A stretch of DNA of 64,000 bases, from NCBI RefSeq assembly GCF_029603155.1, contig NZ_JAPMUA010000002.1, positions 1-64,000 on the forward strand, written 5' to 3'. This document shows positions 26,998 through 35,314 of this stretch, in pieces; position 1 is the stretch's first letter, and the number at the start of each line of letters is the position of its first letter. A program made the position numbers and the translations under genes. The DNA comes from Galbibacter pacificus (lineage in GTDB: Bacteria > Bacteroidota > Bacteroidia > Flavobacteriales > Flavobacteriaceae). The notes beneath the pieces are model-generated. The model made no database searches, was not told the DNA's origin, and saw only the letters and a program-made list of their open reading frames with translations.

Positions 26998-27723
26998 TTA
27001 CTTTGCATGGATTATAAAAATGGTGGGTTTTTTATGAAGTTCCACCGAGGATCCTTTCCATTGTGCTACAGATTGGGTTTTAATATACTCGGTACCCAAG
27101 GTAATATCGCTGGCAACACACAACAAGGTATTTGGAGATAATGTTGTTATTAAATCTGCCAAAAGTTTATCGTTTCGATAAGGAGTTTCCATGAAAATTT
27201 GTGACTGGTTGAAGTCTTTGGAAGTTTTTTCTAGTTTTTTGATGGTCCTTTTCTTTTCAGACTTGTCAATGGGAAGGTATCCAGTAAAGGCAAAACTTTG
27301 CCCGTTCATGCCACTGGCCATTAAGGCCAAAAGGATAGAGGAGGGGCCAACCAAGGGAACCACCTGAATATTTTTTTTATGGGCTATGGCGGCAACATCG
27401 GCACCGGGATCGGCAACGCCGGGGCATCCTGCCTCAGAGATAATTCCCACATCGTAACCATTAAGGCATGGCGTTATAAAAGTAGGGATTTCCTCTGGTT
27501 TGGTATATTTGTTTAGGACTTGAATTTTGAGGGAGGGTTGAGATTTTTTAGGGCTAATCCTTTTTATAAATCTTCTAGCGGTCTTTTCGTTTTCAACAAT
27601 ATAAAAATCGACGTTTTCGATAACCCGTTTTATGGAAAGTGGTAATACTTCCAACGGTTCTACATCGCCCAAAGTGGTTGGGATTAAATAGAGTTTACCT
27701 TTGTTGCTGTTTGTTGTGTTCAT
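26998..27723 (-). CDS. RsmI-like SAM-dependent methyltransferase (tetrapyrrole methylase fold)
   Basis: 241 aa. The tetrapyrrole-methylase fold is evident: an N-terminal KLYLIPTTLGDVEP, the glycine-rich EAGCPGVADPGADVAAIA and VVPLVGPSSILLALMASG. These correspond to the RsmI motifs for 2'-O-methylation of C1402 of 16S rRNA, but the protein lacks the C-terminal extension of E. coli RsmI (286 aa). It is in a row with the LMW phosphatase and dnaA, 39 bp behind the phosphatase, the conserved flavobacterial order. Substrate is inferred. Confidence 0.85.
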   Translation of the reverse strand: MNTTNSNKGKLYLIPTTLGDVEPLEVLPLSIKRVIENVDFYIVENEKTARRFIKRISPKKSQPSLKIQVLNKYTKPEEIPTFITPCLNGYDVGIISEAGCPGVADPGADVAAIAHKKNIQVVPLVGPSSILLALMASGMNGQSFAFTGYLPIDKSEKKRTIKKLEKTSKDFNQSQIFMETPYRNDKLLADLITTLSPNTLLCVASDITLGTEYIKTQSVAQWKGSSVELHKKPTIFIIHAK

Positions 27724-27762
27724 TTGGGAAAATGATTTATAACAACCGAAGATACAAAGAAA

Positions 27763-28224
27763 CTATAAAACTGAAATCTCTTTTACAATAATATCCGTGG
27801 CTTCGTCGAGCATTTTGTAAACATTATCAAAACCCGAAACCCCACCGTAATATGGGTCGGGGACGTCCATGTTTTCACCGGGAGTGAGTTTGTTTAAAAT
27901 AAGGCGCACCTTATTTTTATCGGCTTCGTTCCTAGCTTGTTGTAGAATGTTTTTGTAGTTGTTCTTGTCCATTGCAAAAATCAGGTCAAAATCGTCAAAA
28001 TCTTTACTGCTAAACTGCCTTCCCTTTTGCTTTGTAATATCAATTCCATATTTGGCAGCGGTTTGTATTGACCTAGGATCTGGACTAGCGCCAAGATGGT
28101 AATTGGACGTTCCGGCAGAATCAACAAAAACTTTTTCGGTATTTATTTTAGATTTTAAAATGCCTTCCGCAAGTGGCGACCTACAAATATTTCCCAAACA
28201 TACCATAAGAACTCTAACCTGCAT
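27763..28224 (-). CDS. Low-molecular-weight protein-tyrosine phosphatase
   Basis: 153 aa. The P-loop C9-LGNIC-R15-S near the N-terminus is the CX5R(S/T) signature, and the general-acid aspartate lies in DVPDPYYGG near residue 123. VDSAGTSNYHLGASPDPRS is also conserved. Bacterial relatives either dephosphorylate tyrosine kinases of capsule synthesis (Wzb) or have unrelated housekeeping roles. No kinase or capsule gene is near. It overlaps dnaA by one base, so the two are co-transcribed. Confidence 0.95.
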   Translation of the reverse strand: MQVRVLMVCLGNICRSPLAEGILKSKINTEKVFVDSAGTSNYHLGASPDPRSIQTAAKYGIDITKQKGRQFSSKDFDDFDLIFAMDKNNYKNILQQARNEADKNKVRLILNKLTPGENMDVPDPYYGGVSGFDNVYKMLDEATDIIVKEISVL

Positions 28225-29651
28225 TACTGGGCAAATTTTTTACTGAGGTCTTCAATATATTTCCTGAATTGTTTATCGGTTTCTGCCAAGTTATCAACAG
28301 TTTTACATGCATGCAGCACGGTGGCATGGTCTCTTTTCCCTATTTGCGAACCGATACTGGCCAAGGATGCCTTGGTGTATTTTTTAGCAAAAAACATGGC
28401 CAATTGCCTGGCTTGAACAATATGGCGTTTTCTTGTTTTTGACTGAAGTGTTTCCACATCCATTTGAAAATAATCAGAAATTACCTTTTGGATGTAATCA
28501 ATGGAAACTTCCCGTTTTGTATTCTTGACAAATTTTTCAACAATTTGGTTTGCCAGTTCTATGGTTACCTCTTTTTTGTTGAAAGAAGACTGAGCAATTA
28601 AAGAAATAATAGCGCCTTCCAGTTCCCTAACGTTTGATTTTATGTTTCTGGCAACGCACTCTATAATTTCTTCCGGCATCTCAACGCCATCACGGTATAA
28701 TCGGTTTTTTAAGATGGAAATGCGTGTTTCAAAATCCGGACTTTGCAATTCGGCCGAGAGCCCCCATTTAAAACGGGAGAGCAAACGCTGTTCAATGTCC
28801 TGCATATCTACCGGAGCTTTATCCGAAGTTAAGATAACCTGTTTTCCATTTTGGTGCAAGTGATTAAAGATGTGGAAAAACACATCTTGGGTCCCGGATT
28901 TTCCCGAAAAAAACTGGACATCATCTATAATAAGCACATCTATTAATTGATAGAAATGTATAAAATCGTTTCGGGTATTCTTTTTTACGGATTCTATATA
29001 TTGCTGTGTAAATTTTTCGGCAGATATATAAAGCACGGTCTTTTCTGGGTATTTATCTTTTATTTCAACCCCGATGGCATGTGCAAGGTGCGTTTTCCCC
29101 AAACCAACACCACCAAATACCAACAATGGGTTAAAAGAGGTGCCGCCGGGTTTATTGGCAACGGCCAGTCCTGCCGAACGCGCCAACCTGTTGGAATCGC
29201 CTTCCAGGAAATTATCAAAACTATAATTAGGATTGAGTTGAGATTCTATTTTAATGTTCCGTATTCCCGGAATTACAAACGGGTTTTTTAATTCGGGGTT
29301 TTTGTGCTTTACGGGAACATCGAGTTCCTGTGGCTGCATATTTGCCCGGTTGGAACTGGGAATACTTTCTGTAAATGGCTGTTTGTTGCCATACGTATTC
29401 TCCATTCTTATTACATATACCAATTTGGCGTTTTCGCCCAACTCCCTCGTTAAGGCAACTTTTAAAAGCTTAACGTAGTGTTCTTCCAACCATTCATAAA
29501 AAAATTTACTGGGAACCTGGATACTCAAAGCATTATCGGTTAACTTTACAGACTTTATGGGTTCAAACCAAGTTTTATATGCTTGGGGTTGTATGTTGTC
29601 TTTTATAAAATGTAGACAATTTTCCCATACGGATTCCGCAGTTACGTTCAT
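28224..29651 (-). CDS. dnaA: Chromosomal replication initiator DnaA
   Basis: 475 aa. Domain I (residues 1-90) begins VWENCLHFIKDNI. The AAA+ domain has Walker A GGVGLGKT (180-187), Walker B VLIIDDVQFF and the sensor region LTSDKAPVDMQDIEQRLLSRF. Domain IV ends with the DNA-binding signature GKRDHATVLHACKTV. DnaA binds DnaA boxes at the origin and opens it. The flanking intergenic regions show no cluster of DnaA boxes, so the origin is probably elsewhere, as is frequent in Bacteroidota. Downstream overlap with the phosphatase gene indicates an operon. Confidence 0.98.
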   Translation of the reverse strand: MNVTAESVWENCLHFIKDNIQPQAYKTWFEPIKSVKLTDNALSIQVPSKFFYEWLEEHYVKLLKVALTRELGENAKLVYVIRMENTYGNKQPFTESIPSSNRANMQPQELDVPVKHKNPELKNPFVIPGIRNIKIESQLNPNYSFDNFLEGDSNRLARSAGLAVANKPGGTSFNPLLVFGGVGLGKTHLAHAIGVEIKDKYPEKTVLYISAEKFTQQYIESVKKNTRNDFIHFYQLIDVLIIDDVQFFSGKSGTQDVFFHIFNHLHQNGKQVILTSDKAPVDMQDIEQRLLSRFKWGLSAELQSPDFETRISILKNRLYRDGVEMPEEIIECVARNIKSNVRELEGAIISLIAQSSFNKKEVTIELANQIVEKFVKNTKREVSIDYIQKVISDYFQMDVETLQSKTRKRHIVQARQLAMFFAKKYTKASLASIGSQIGKRDHATVLHACKTVDNLAETDKQFRKYIEDLSKKFAQ

Positions 29652-29852
29652 TCTTTGATATTATTTTTTAATAGTTAGTCAGGTTTGATAGCGAATAGAA
29701 TTTTAGAAATCAACTATCGTAAAAGGTTTAACAAATATGTGAACAAAAAACTGAAAAAAAAAATGAAAGGGGGTTGAATTTATGCTTTTTTTTTCGCATG
29801 CTTGTTAACTTTCTGTTCATACTTTCTTAACATACGTAAAATACATTTTTAT

Positions 29853-30248
29853 ATGGAAAAAACAAATAAAATTAACATAAGAGTTAGATATAGTGAGACT
29901 GACAAGATGGGGGTGGTCTATCACGGGAATTACGCGCAATATCTGGAAATGGCACGTGTAGAGTGGTTAAGGGAACTGGGCGTTTCGTACAGGTGGATGG
30001 AAGAAAATGGGGTTATGCTTCCGGTTGTTTCCTTGCAGCTTAATTATAGGAAATCTGCACGGTACGACGATGTTTTAACGGTGGAGGCAAGGCTTAAAAA
30101 CACACCTTCTGTTAAGATTGAATTTGACTATACAATTTTCGATGAAAGTAACAAAATAATAGCCGAAGGGAATACCGTTTTGGCATTCATAAATGCTAAA
30201 ACCTTTCGACCAATGAGATGTCCTGATTATATTCTTAACAAATTGTGA
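29853..30248 (+). CDS. YbgC-like 4-hydroxybenzoyl-CoA-type thioesterase
   Basis: 131 aa from the ATG that gives MEKTNKINIRVRYSETDKMG; an upstream in-frame ATG at 29802 would add an unconserved tail. The hot-dog-fold signature YSETDKMGVVYHGNYAQYLEMARVE holds the catalytic aspartate, and FDYTIFDESNKIIAEGNTVLAF ends the domain. Such enzymes hydrolyse acyl-CoA or acyl-ACP thioesters; YbgC acts with Tol-Pal in proteobacteria. No Tol gene is near. Transcribed divergently from dnaA. Confidence 0.92.
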   Translation: MEKTNKINIRVRYSETDKMGVVYHGNYAQYLEMARVEWLRELGVSYRWMEENGVMLPVVSLQLNYRKSARYDDVLTVEARLKNTPSVKIEFDYTIFDESNKIIAEGNTVLAFINAKTFRPMRCPDYILNKL

Positions 30249-30254
30249 AAAATT

Positions 30255-30863
30255 TTATACTTCTGTTATATTTACTTCATAAAAAGACTCGAATGCCTTT
30301 ATTGCTTGCTTGGCTTCACTTTTTCTAATGCTAACGGTTATTTTGCATGATAAATCCATTTTTTGACTTTCTATTTGTAAGTTTTTTTCCTTTATGACCC
30401 TCATAACATTATTCATGTCTTTATATTGAAATGCTATTAAATACCGGTTATCAATCGTTTTTTCTATAATAGAAGATGCTTCCAAACACATTTGGGCGGT
30501 TGTTTTATATGCGTTTATAAGTCCGCCAACACCTAGTTTCACTCCGCCAAAATAGCGTACCACAACAATAAGGACATTGGTAACGTTAAACGATTGTATT
30601 TGCCCATAAATTGGCATTCCAGCTGTGTTGGACGGTTCTCCATCGTCGTTGGCACGGTATTGTACTTGCCCGTCACCGGTACCAAGTTGCCATGCATAGC
30701 AATGATGGCGGGCACTGTTGTGGCTTGTTTTAATTTCTTCCAGGTATAATTTTATATCGTCTTCGGTAGAAACAGGAAAAGCATAACCAAAAAATTTGCT
30801 TCCCTTGTCCTTGAACAAAACTTCGGGCGCTTTTTTGGCAATAGTTTTATAAGTATCTTTCAA
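30255..30863 (-). CDS. YigZ/IMPACT family protein, TTG start
   Basis: 202 aa from a TTG codon at 30863-30861. The signal AAAGGAG lies 8-9 bases upstream, and the family's usual N-terminus (DTYKTIAKKAPEVLFKDKGSKF) begins right after it. A longer reading from the ATG at 30974 would overlap the HAD gene and add an unconserved segment. The motif RYFGGVKLGVGGLINAYKTTA and the block DDGEPSNTAGMPIYG identify the UPF0029/YigZ family, with a C-terminal ferredoxin-like domain. The molecular function is unsettled; eukaryotic IMPACT inhibits GCN2. Confidence 0.85.
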   Translation of the reverse strand: MKDTYKTIAKKAPEVLFKDKGSKFFGYAFPVSTEDDIKLYLEEIKTSHNSARHHCYAWQLGTGDGQVQYRANDDGEPSNTAGMPIYGQIQSFNVTNVLIVVVRYFGGVKLGVGGLINAYKTTAQMCLEASSIIEKTIDNRYLIAFQYKDMNNVMRVIKEKNLQIESQKMDLSCKITVSIRKSEAKQAIKAFESFYEVNITEV

Positions 30864-30936
30864 AATAATGCTCCTTTTTGTTTTTACAAACTTAGTAATT
30901 GTTAATAATTGCCAAGGTAAGTTACCAACACTATTT

Positions 30937-31554
30937 TTAAGAAAAAGGGAAGTCTTTTTTAAATAAGGATGCAATATCTTCTTTCCCTGGAATTAAGTGC
31001 CATGTATGCAGCCCAATTTTTTTGGCAGTTTCTATATTTTCTGCGGTATCGTCTATAAAAAGGGTTTCTTGGGCAATTAATTTGTTTTGCTCTAAAACAA
31101 ATTCAAAGATATCTTTATTTGGTTTCCTTAAGTTTATTTCGTGCGATAAATAAAATTTTTCAAAACAGTTTTTTAAGCGCTCGTAATTGGCAGGGGTTAT
31201 ATTTTTTATTACTTGTTCTATGTGCAGGTCATTGGTGTTGCTAAGCAGGAACAGGCGAAATTTGTTCTCGTTGGCCAAGGTCTCGATAAACTCCATTCTA
31301 TGTTCCGGGATATGTAGGATTATGGAATTCCATATATTTTTTAATCCCGTTTTGTTTTCCTTCGGAAGAAATTTTTGGTAGGCTGCTATAAACGCATCTG
31401 TAGATAAAAGCCCCATTTCGTATTGATTATTTAGTTGAATGATTTCTTTGGAAAGTTTAAAATCAGGATATTTTTCAAGAATTAAGTTCAAGGAAGTCGC
31501 TTTCTCCAAATCGATAAAGATATCTCCAAAGTCGAATATTATATTCTTGATCAT
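30937..31554 (-). CDS. HAD-superfamily hydrolase (YihX-like)
   Basis: 205 aa. Motif I is DFGDIFIDL (D8-F-G-D), unusual only in having glycine-aspartate as in YihX-type phosphatases. Motif II is LLSNTND, the lysine lies in HEINLRKPNKDIFEF and motif III is FIDDTAENIETAKKIG. The helical cap 1 follows motif I. Substrates are typically small phosphorylated sugars such as glucose-1-phosphate. The start overlaps the end of ribD by four bases (ATGA), so it may serve the riboflavin pathway by removing the phosphate of a RibD product, a step whose enzyme is often a HAD; that link is inference. Confidence 0.9.
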   Translation of the reverse strand: MIKNIIFDFGDIFIDLEKATSLNLILEKYPDFKLSKEIIQLNNQYEMGLLSTDAFIAAYQKFLPKENKTGLKNIWNSIILHIPEHRMEFIETLANENKFRLFLLSNTNDLHIEQVIKNITPANYERLKNCFEKFYLSHEINLRKPNKDIFEFVLEQNKLIAQETLFIDDTAENIETAKKIGLHTWHLIPGKEDIASLFKKDFPFS

Positions 31555-32597
31555 TTCTGATAAATTTTTAAAACATCTTCCATAAACTGATGCTTTTCCA
31601 CAGTATTGTATTTGTTCAGTAAAGGAGCTTTCGTGCCTTCTTCAATTATTGTTTTTCCTTCAAAAACCCTTGCTTCGTCCCAAATACCTTCATCTATAAA
31701 AGTTTGTAGGGTTTTGCTTCCGCCTTCAACAATAACGCTTTGCAGGTTGTTGTTGTACAATATTCCGGCTATTTGTCCTGCAATGGGGAGGTTAAAATCA
31801 ATAGCTTCAAAAAGTAAGTTGCCTTGTGGCTTTTTTTTGTTTTTTTTGTCGGTAATGCAAATCGTCGGAATGCTTTCATCTAAAACAAAAGAAGCTTTCG
31901 GGATTTTCAAACTCCTATCAATTACAATTCTAATGGGCGAATTCCCTTTCCAGTCCCTAGAATTTAATCTTGGATTGTCTTTTAAAATAGTGTTCGTGCC
32001 CACTAAAATAGCGTTTTCTTCTGTTCTCCATTTATGCACAAGCTGCCGGGAAATTTCATTGGTAATCCATATGGGAGCCCTGTTTTGTGTATCTTGAAGC
32101 GGACTCACATATCCATTTTCGCTTTGTGCCCATTTTAAAATAACATACGGCCGTTTTTGTTCCTGAAAGGTAAAAAAACGCCGATTGACCTCCTTGCAGG
32201 CTTCTTCCAAAACGCCAACGGTTACTTTGCAACCGGCTTCCATTAATTTTTTTACGCCCCGCCCGCATACTTTTTCATGGGTGTCCAAAGTACCTATAAC
32301 AACATTTGGAATTCTGTGCTTTATAATTAAATCGGCACAAGGAGGCGTTTTTCCGTAGTGAGAGCACGGCTCTAAAGTAACATACAAGGTGGCTTTTTTT
32401 AATAGCGTTTGGTCCTTAACCGATTGCACGGCATTTACCTCGGCATGATTTTGCCCCGCTGGGCTGGTAAAACCTTCACCTATAATTCTATCGTCAGCAA
32501 CGATAACACAGCCAACAATAGGATTTGGATACGTGTTTCCAAGTCCATTTTTGGCCAGTTGAATGGCTCTTTTTATGTAGAATTCATGTATCTTCAT
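31551..32597 (-). CDS. ribD: Bifunctional riboflavin biosynthesis protein RibD
   Basis: 348 aa. The N-terminal deaminase has zinc ligands in H51-AEVNAV and PC78-SHYGKTPPC87, with GNTYPNPIVGCVIV before them. The C-terminal reductase (residues ~150-345) contains YVILKWAQSENGYVSP, the NADPH-related VGTNTILKDNPRLNSR and VEGGSKTLQTF. The enzyme carries out steps two and three of riboflavin synthesis. It is the first gene of a three-gene unit with the HAD hydrolase and YigZ. The MITE-like element lies directly upstream of its start, in the promoter region. Confidence 0.97.
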   Translation of the reverse strand: MKIHEFYIKRAIQLAKNGLGNTYPNPIVGCVIVADDRIIGEGFTSPAGQNHAEVNAVQSVKDQTLLKKATLYVTLEPCSHYGKTPPCADLIIKHRIPNVVIGTLDTHEKVCGRGVKKLMEAGCKVTVGVLEEACKEVNRRFFTFQEQKRPYVILKWAQSENGYVSPLQDTQNRAPIWITNEISRQLVHKWRTEENAILVGTNTILKDNPRLNSRDWKGNSPIRIVIDRSLKIPKASFVLDESIPTICITDKKNKKKPQGNLLFEAIDFNLPIAGQIAGILYNNNLQSVIVEGGSKTLQTFIDEGIWDEARVFEGKTIIEEGTKAPLLNKYNTVEKHQFMEDVLKIYQK

Positions 32598-32624
32598 CCC
32601 GATATTTATAGAAGCAAAAATACT

Positions 32625-32823
32625 ATTAACCTGAGTTCGATTATTATTACAAAGTCAAAATTAATAAAAGTATTTGGTTACAAGGCAGGTTTTCTAAGGG
32701 ATAGCTCGCTATCTCATGAAAAACTAACGTTAGGAAGCAGATGCTTTATTAAAAAAATTAAGCCTTGCATCTCACTATCTAAAAGCGTTTTGACAAAGTC
32801 AGAATAACCGAACTCAGGTTATT
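32625..32823. repeat. MITE-like element with terminal inverted repeats
   Basis: The left end TAACCTGAGTTCGATTATT (32626-32644) is repeated inverted at the right end (32802-32821), with one mismatch in the first 18 bases; further inside GTCAAAA is matched as well. The ~195-bp element has no coding capacity. Its interior contains GATAGCTCGCTATC (32700-32713), a small hairpin, and CATCTCACTATC. The right half recurs, decayed, at 11266-11345. This is the structure of a non-autonomous miniature transposable element. It separates the divergent ribD and GNAT genes, where promoters should lie. Confidence 0.75.
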
Positions 32824-32842
32824 AAATCATTGTAAAAATCTT

Positions 32843-33319
32843 ATGAACATAAGAAAAATTCAACCAACCGATAATTTACGCATGGCTGCAATAGTAAGGG
32901 AAGTTATTGTAGAAATGGGAGCGCCTAAAGTTGGTACCGCATATGAAGATAAGGCCCTGGACGATCTATTTGCCACATACAACAAAGAGAGGGCTGTTTA
33001 TTTTGTAATCGAGGATCAAAACGAAATTGTTGGTGGGGCCGGGATAGCACATTTGCCCAACGAGGGGGTAACCGTTTGCGAATTGCAGAAAATGTATTTT
33101 TTAAGCACCGTAAGGGGGAAAGGGTACGGGATGAAAATGATGGAAACGTGCTTAAGTGCCGCCCGTGAATTTGGTTTTTCAAAATGCTATATCGAAACGA
33201 TGCCGTATATGACAGATGCACAAAAATTATATAAAAAAGCCGGGTTTTATTATATCGATGCACCTATGGGAAATACAGGTCATTATTCATGTCCGGTTTG
33301 GATGCTGAAAGATTTGTAG
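32843..33319 (+). CDS. GNAT N-acetyltransferase
   Basis: 158 aa. The acetyl-CoA motif is VRGKGYGMKMMETCLS around residues 92-107, preceded by ELQKMYFLST and followed by CYIETMPYMTDAQKLYKKAGFYY. This is the group of small flavobacterial GNATs often found beside prmC. Substrate unknown. Its start is 20 bases from the MITE-like element. Confidence 0.9.
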   Translation: MNIRKIQPTDNLRMAAIVREVIVEMGAPKVGTAYEDKALDDLFATYNKERAVYFVIEDQNEIVGGAGIAHLPNEGVTVCELQKMYFLSTVRGKGYGMKMMETCLSAAREFGFSKCYIETMPYMTDAQKLYKKAGFYYIDAPMGNTGHYSCPVWMLKDL

Positions 33320-33352
33320 CACGAATTATTGATTGTTATTTGAAGTTTATAG

Positions 33353-33705
33353 TGTAGGGTTAAGAGTTAACCGTTATTTGTTATATGGGAAAAGTGAAGA
33401 GTGAAAAGTGATTAGGGGGGTAGTTAATTGTTAATGGTTAAATGTTTTATGTTAGCGATATTTGAAACCTGAAACCTGAAACTTTGCACCTTTGCATTTC
33501 TCAACCCTCAACAACATAGCAACATAACATCGTAACAAGGAAAAAAGCCTGAATAATAGTGATAAGGGAAAAGTGATAAGGAAAAAGTTATTTGTTAATG
33601 GTTAACTGTTAATTGTTGAAACTCTGAACTCTGGCCTCTCAACCCTCAACAACCAACAACATAGCATCATAACAGCGTAACAACGAAAAAAACCTGAAAC
33701 GAGGA
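33353..33705 (+). repeat. Mosaic intergenic repeat array, copy 3
   Basis: Two near-tandem rounds of the same motif order occupy the 390-base gap. Round one: GTGAAAAGTGATTAGGGG (33399-33416), TTAATGGTTAAATGTT, GATATTTGAAACCTGAAACC (33457-33476), TTTGCACCTTTGC and CAACAACATAGCAACATAAC (33508-33527). Round two: GTGATAAGGGAAAAGTGATA (33559-33578), GTTATTTGTTAATGGTTAAC, CTCTGAACTCTGG and CATAGCATCATAACAGCGTA (33659-33678). It runs up to the prmC ribosome-binding site (GAGGAAAA). Confidence 0.85.
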
Positions 33706-33708
33706 AAA

Positions 33709-34590
33709 ATGCAAGAAACCAAAAATATACAGTTAAAAGCTATAAAAGAGCAGTTTAAAAATGAGCTGAAGGAAATCTATCCGGTAGAAGAGATCCAAAC
33801 CTTTTTTAATTGGTTGTGCGAATCGTTTTTGGGATATAAGCCATATCAAATTACTCAAAACAGTGATGATTATTTGGAAGGTAGAGTGAAAAATCAATTT
33901 TTATTGGCCTTAAAAGAGCTAAAGGAAGAAAAGCCCATACAATATATTTTAGGGAAAGCCTATTTCTACGGATTGGAGTTCGAAGTAAATAAACATACTT
34001 TAATCCCAAGGCCCGAAACCGAAGAATTGGTCGATTGGATCATTAAAGAAACATCAAAAGAAAAAAGCAGGCATATACTTGATATTGGTACTGGTTCGGG
34101 CTGCATCCCCATAACTTTGGCAAAACACCTTCCGAAGGCTAAAGTATTTTCGGTAGATATTTCGGGGGAAGCTATTAAAACCGCCCAAAAAAATGCTTTA
34201 AACAATGAGGTGGAAATTAAGTTCAGGGAAAAAGACATATTGCATACAGAAAGCCTCTCGGAGTTGTTTAAAGAGGAAATTAAGTTTGATGTTATTGTCT
34301 CCAACCCACCATATGTCCGTCTCCTTGAAAAAAAAGAAATAAAGAACAATGTTTTAAGGCACGAACCGGAATCGGCCTTGTTTGTAGACAACGAAAACCC
34401 ACTTATATTTTATAAAAAAATAACACAATTGGCTACACAAAACTTAAAAAAAGGTGGGAAATTGTACTTTGAAATTAACCAGTATTTAGGGACGGAAATG
34501 GTACAGCTTATAAAAATGAACAGCTTTCATGAAGTTGAACTTAGAAAAGATCTTTTTGGTAACGATAGGATGCTAAAAGCTGTAAAATAA
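33709..34590 (+). CDS. prmC: Peptide chain release factor N5-glutamine methyltransferase
   Basis: 293 aa. The N-terminal helical domain is followed by GKAYFYGLEFEVNKHTLIPRPETEELVDW. The SAM-binding loop is DIGTGSGCIPITLAKHLP, and the catalytic NPPY motif is IVSNPPYVR. PrmC methylates the GGQ glutamine of RF1 and RF2. The gene starts right at the end of a repeat array, so its promoter must lie inside or beyond that array. A LOG-family gene follows after 12 bp. Confidence 0.97.
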   Translation: MQETKNIQLKAIKEQFKNELKEIYPVEEIQTFFNWLCESFLGYKPYQITQNSDDYLEGRVKNQFLLALKELKEEKPIQYILGKAYFYGLEFEVNKHTLIPRPETEELVDWIIKETSKEKSRHILDIGTGSGCIPITLAKHLPKAKVFSVDISGEAIKTAQKNALNNEVEIKFREKDILHTESLSELFKEEIKFDVIVSNPPYVRLLEKKEIKNNVLRHEPESALFVDNENPLIFYKKITQLATQNLKKGGKLYFEINQYLGTEMVQLIKMNSFHEVELRKDLFGNDRMLKAVK

Positions 34591-34602
34591 ATAATAACAA
34601 TA

Positions 34603-35184
34603 ATGAAAAGTGTAGTAATATTTTGCGGAAGCAGTGAAGGAAACGATGCCATATACGGAGAAATGGCCAAAGAACTTGGAAGCACATTGGCTAAAAATAA
34701 ACTTGTAACCGTGTACGGCGGTAGCAAACTTGGCCTTATGGGAAAAGTAGCCCAAGGGGCCCTGGAGAACAATGGAAAAGTAATTGGTGTTATTCCCGAA
34801 TTTTTAAAAACCAGGGAAATTGTGCACACCGGAATAAGCGAAATCCGCACTACACAAAACATGCACGAGCGCAAATTGCTTATGAGCGAGCTTTCGGATG
34901 CAGTAATAGCGCTGCCGGGCGGTTTTGGCACTATGGAAGAACTTTTTGAGATTGTTACCTGGGGGCAGCTGGGCCTGCACCAAAAGCCCATTGGTATTTT
35001 AAACATTAACGGGTTTTACAACGATATGATAGCTTTGTTTAACGGAATGGTTGCCAAAGGCTTTTTAAAACAGGAAAACTACGATCTTCTTCTTATAGAC
35101 GAAACAATAGATGGATTACTGACTAAAATGAAAAACTACCAACCCGTAATCGTGCCTAAATGGATTAAAAAAGAACAGACATGA
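34603..35184 (+). CDS. LOG-family protein (TIGR00730-type nucleoside monophosphate phosphoribohydrolase)
   Basis: 193 aa. PGGFGTMEE (residues 105-113) is the signature PGGxGTxxE motif, with VYGGSKLGLMGKVA near residue 37 and HERKLLM before the motif. Relatives release free bases from nucleoside 5'-monophosphates (cytokinin activation in plants; AMP or IMP and similar in bacteria) and were long misnamed lysine decarboxylases. It is 12 bp downstream of prmC. Confidence 0.93.
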   Translation: MKSVVIFCGSSEGNDAIYGEMAKELGSTLAKNKLVTVYGGSKLGLMGKVAQGALENNGKVIGVIPEFLKTREIVHTGISEIRTTQNMHERKLLMSELSDAVIALPGGFGTMEELFEIVTWGQLGLHQKPIGILNINGFYNDMIALFNGMVAKGFLKQENYDLLLIDETIDGLLTKMKNYQPVIVPKWIKKEQT

Positions 35185-35314
35185 AATAGTTCTATTCGGC
35201 TTGCTTAATTACTACTTATAAAATTTAGTTAATATCTGTTTGATTATCATAAAAATAAGGAGATATGAAGTATTCTCACTTATTAACTTTATTTTTGAGT
35301 AATAAACAGTATAT

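Noticed and set aside
29652..29852. Possible replication origin next to dnaA
   Set aside because: Only one weak DnaA-box-like sequence (TGTGAACAA) and an A/T-rich stretch are seen; there is no cluster of boxes or AT-rich 13-mers. dnaA location does not predict oriC in Bacteroidota.
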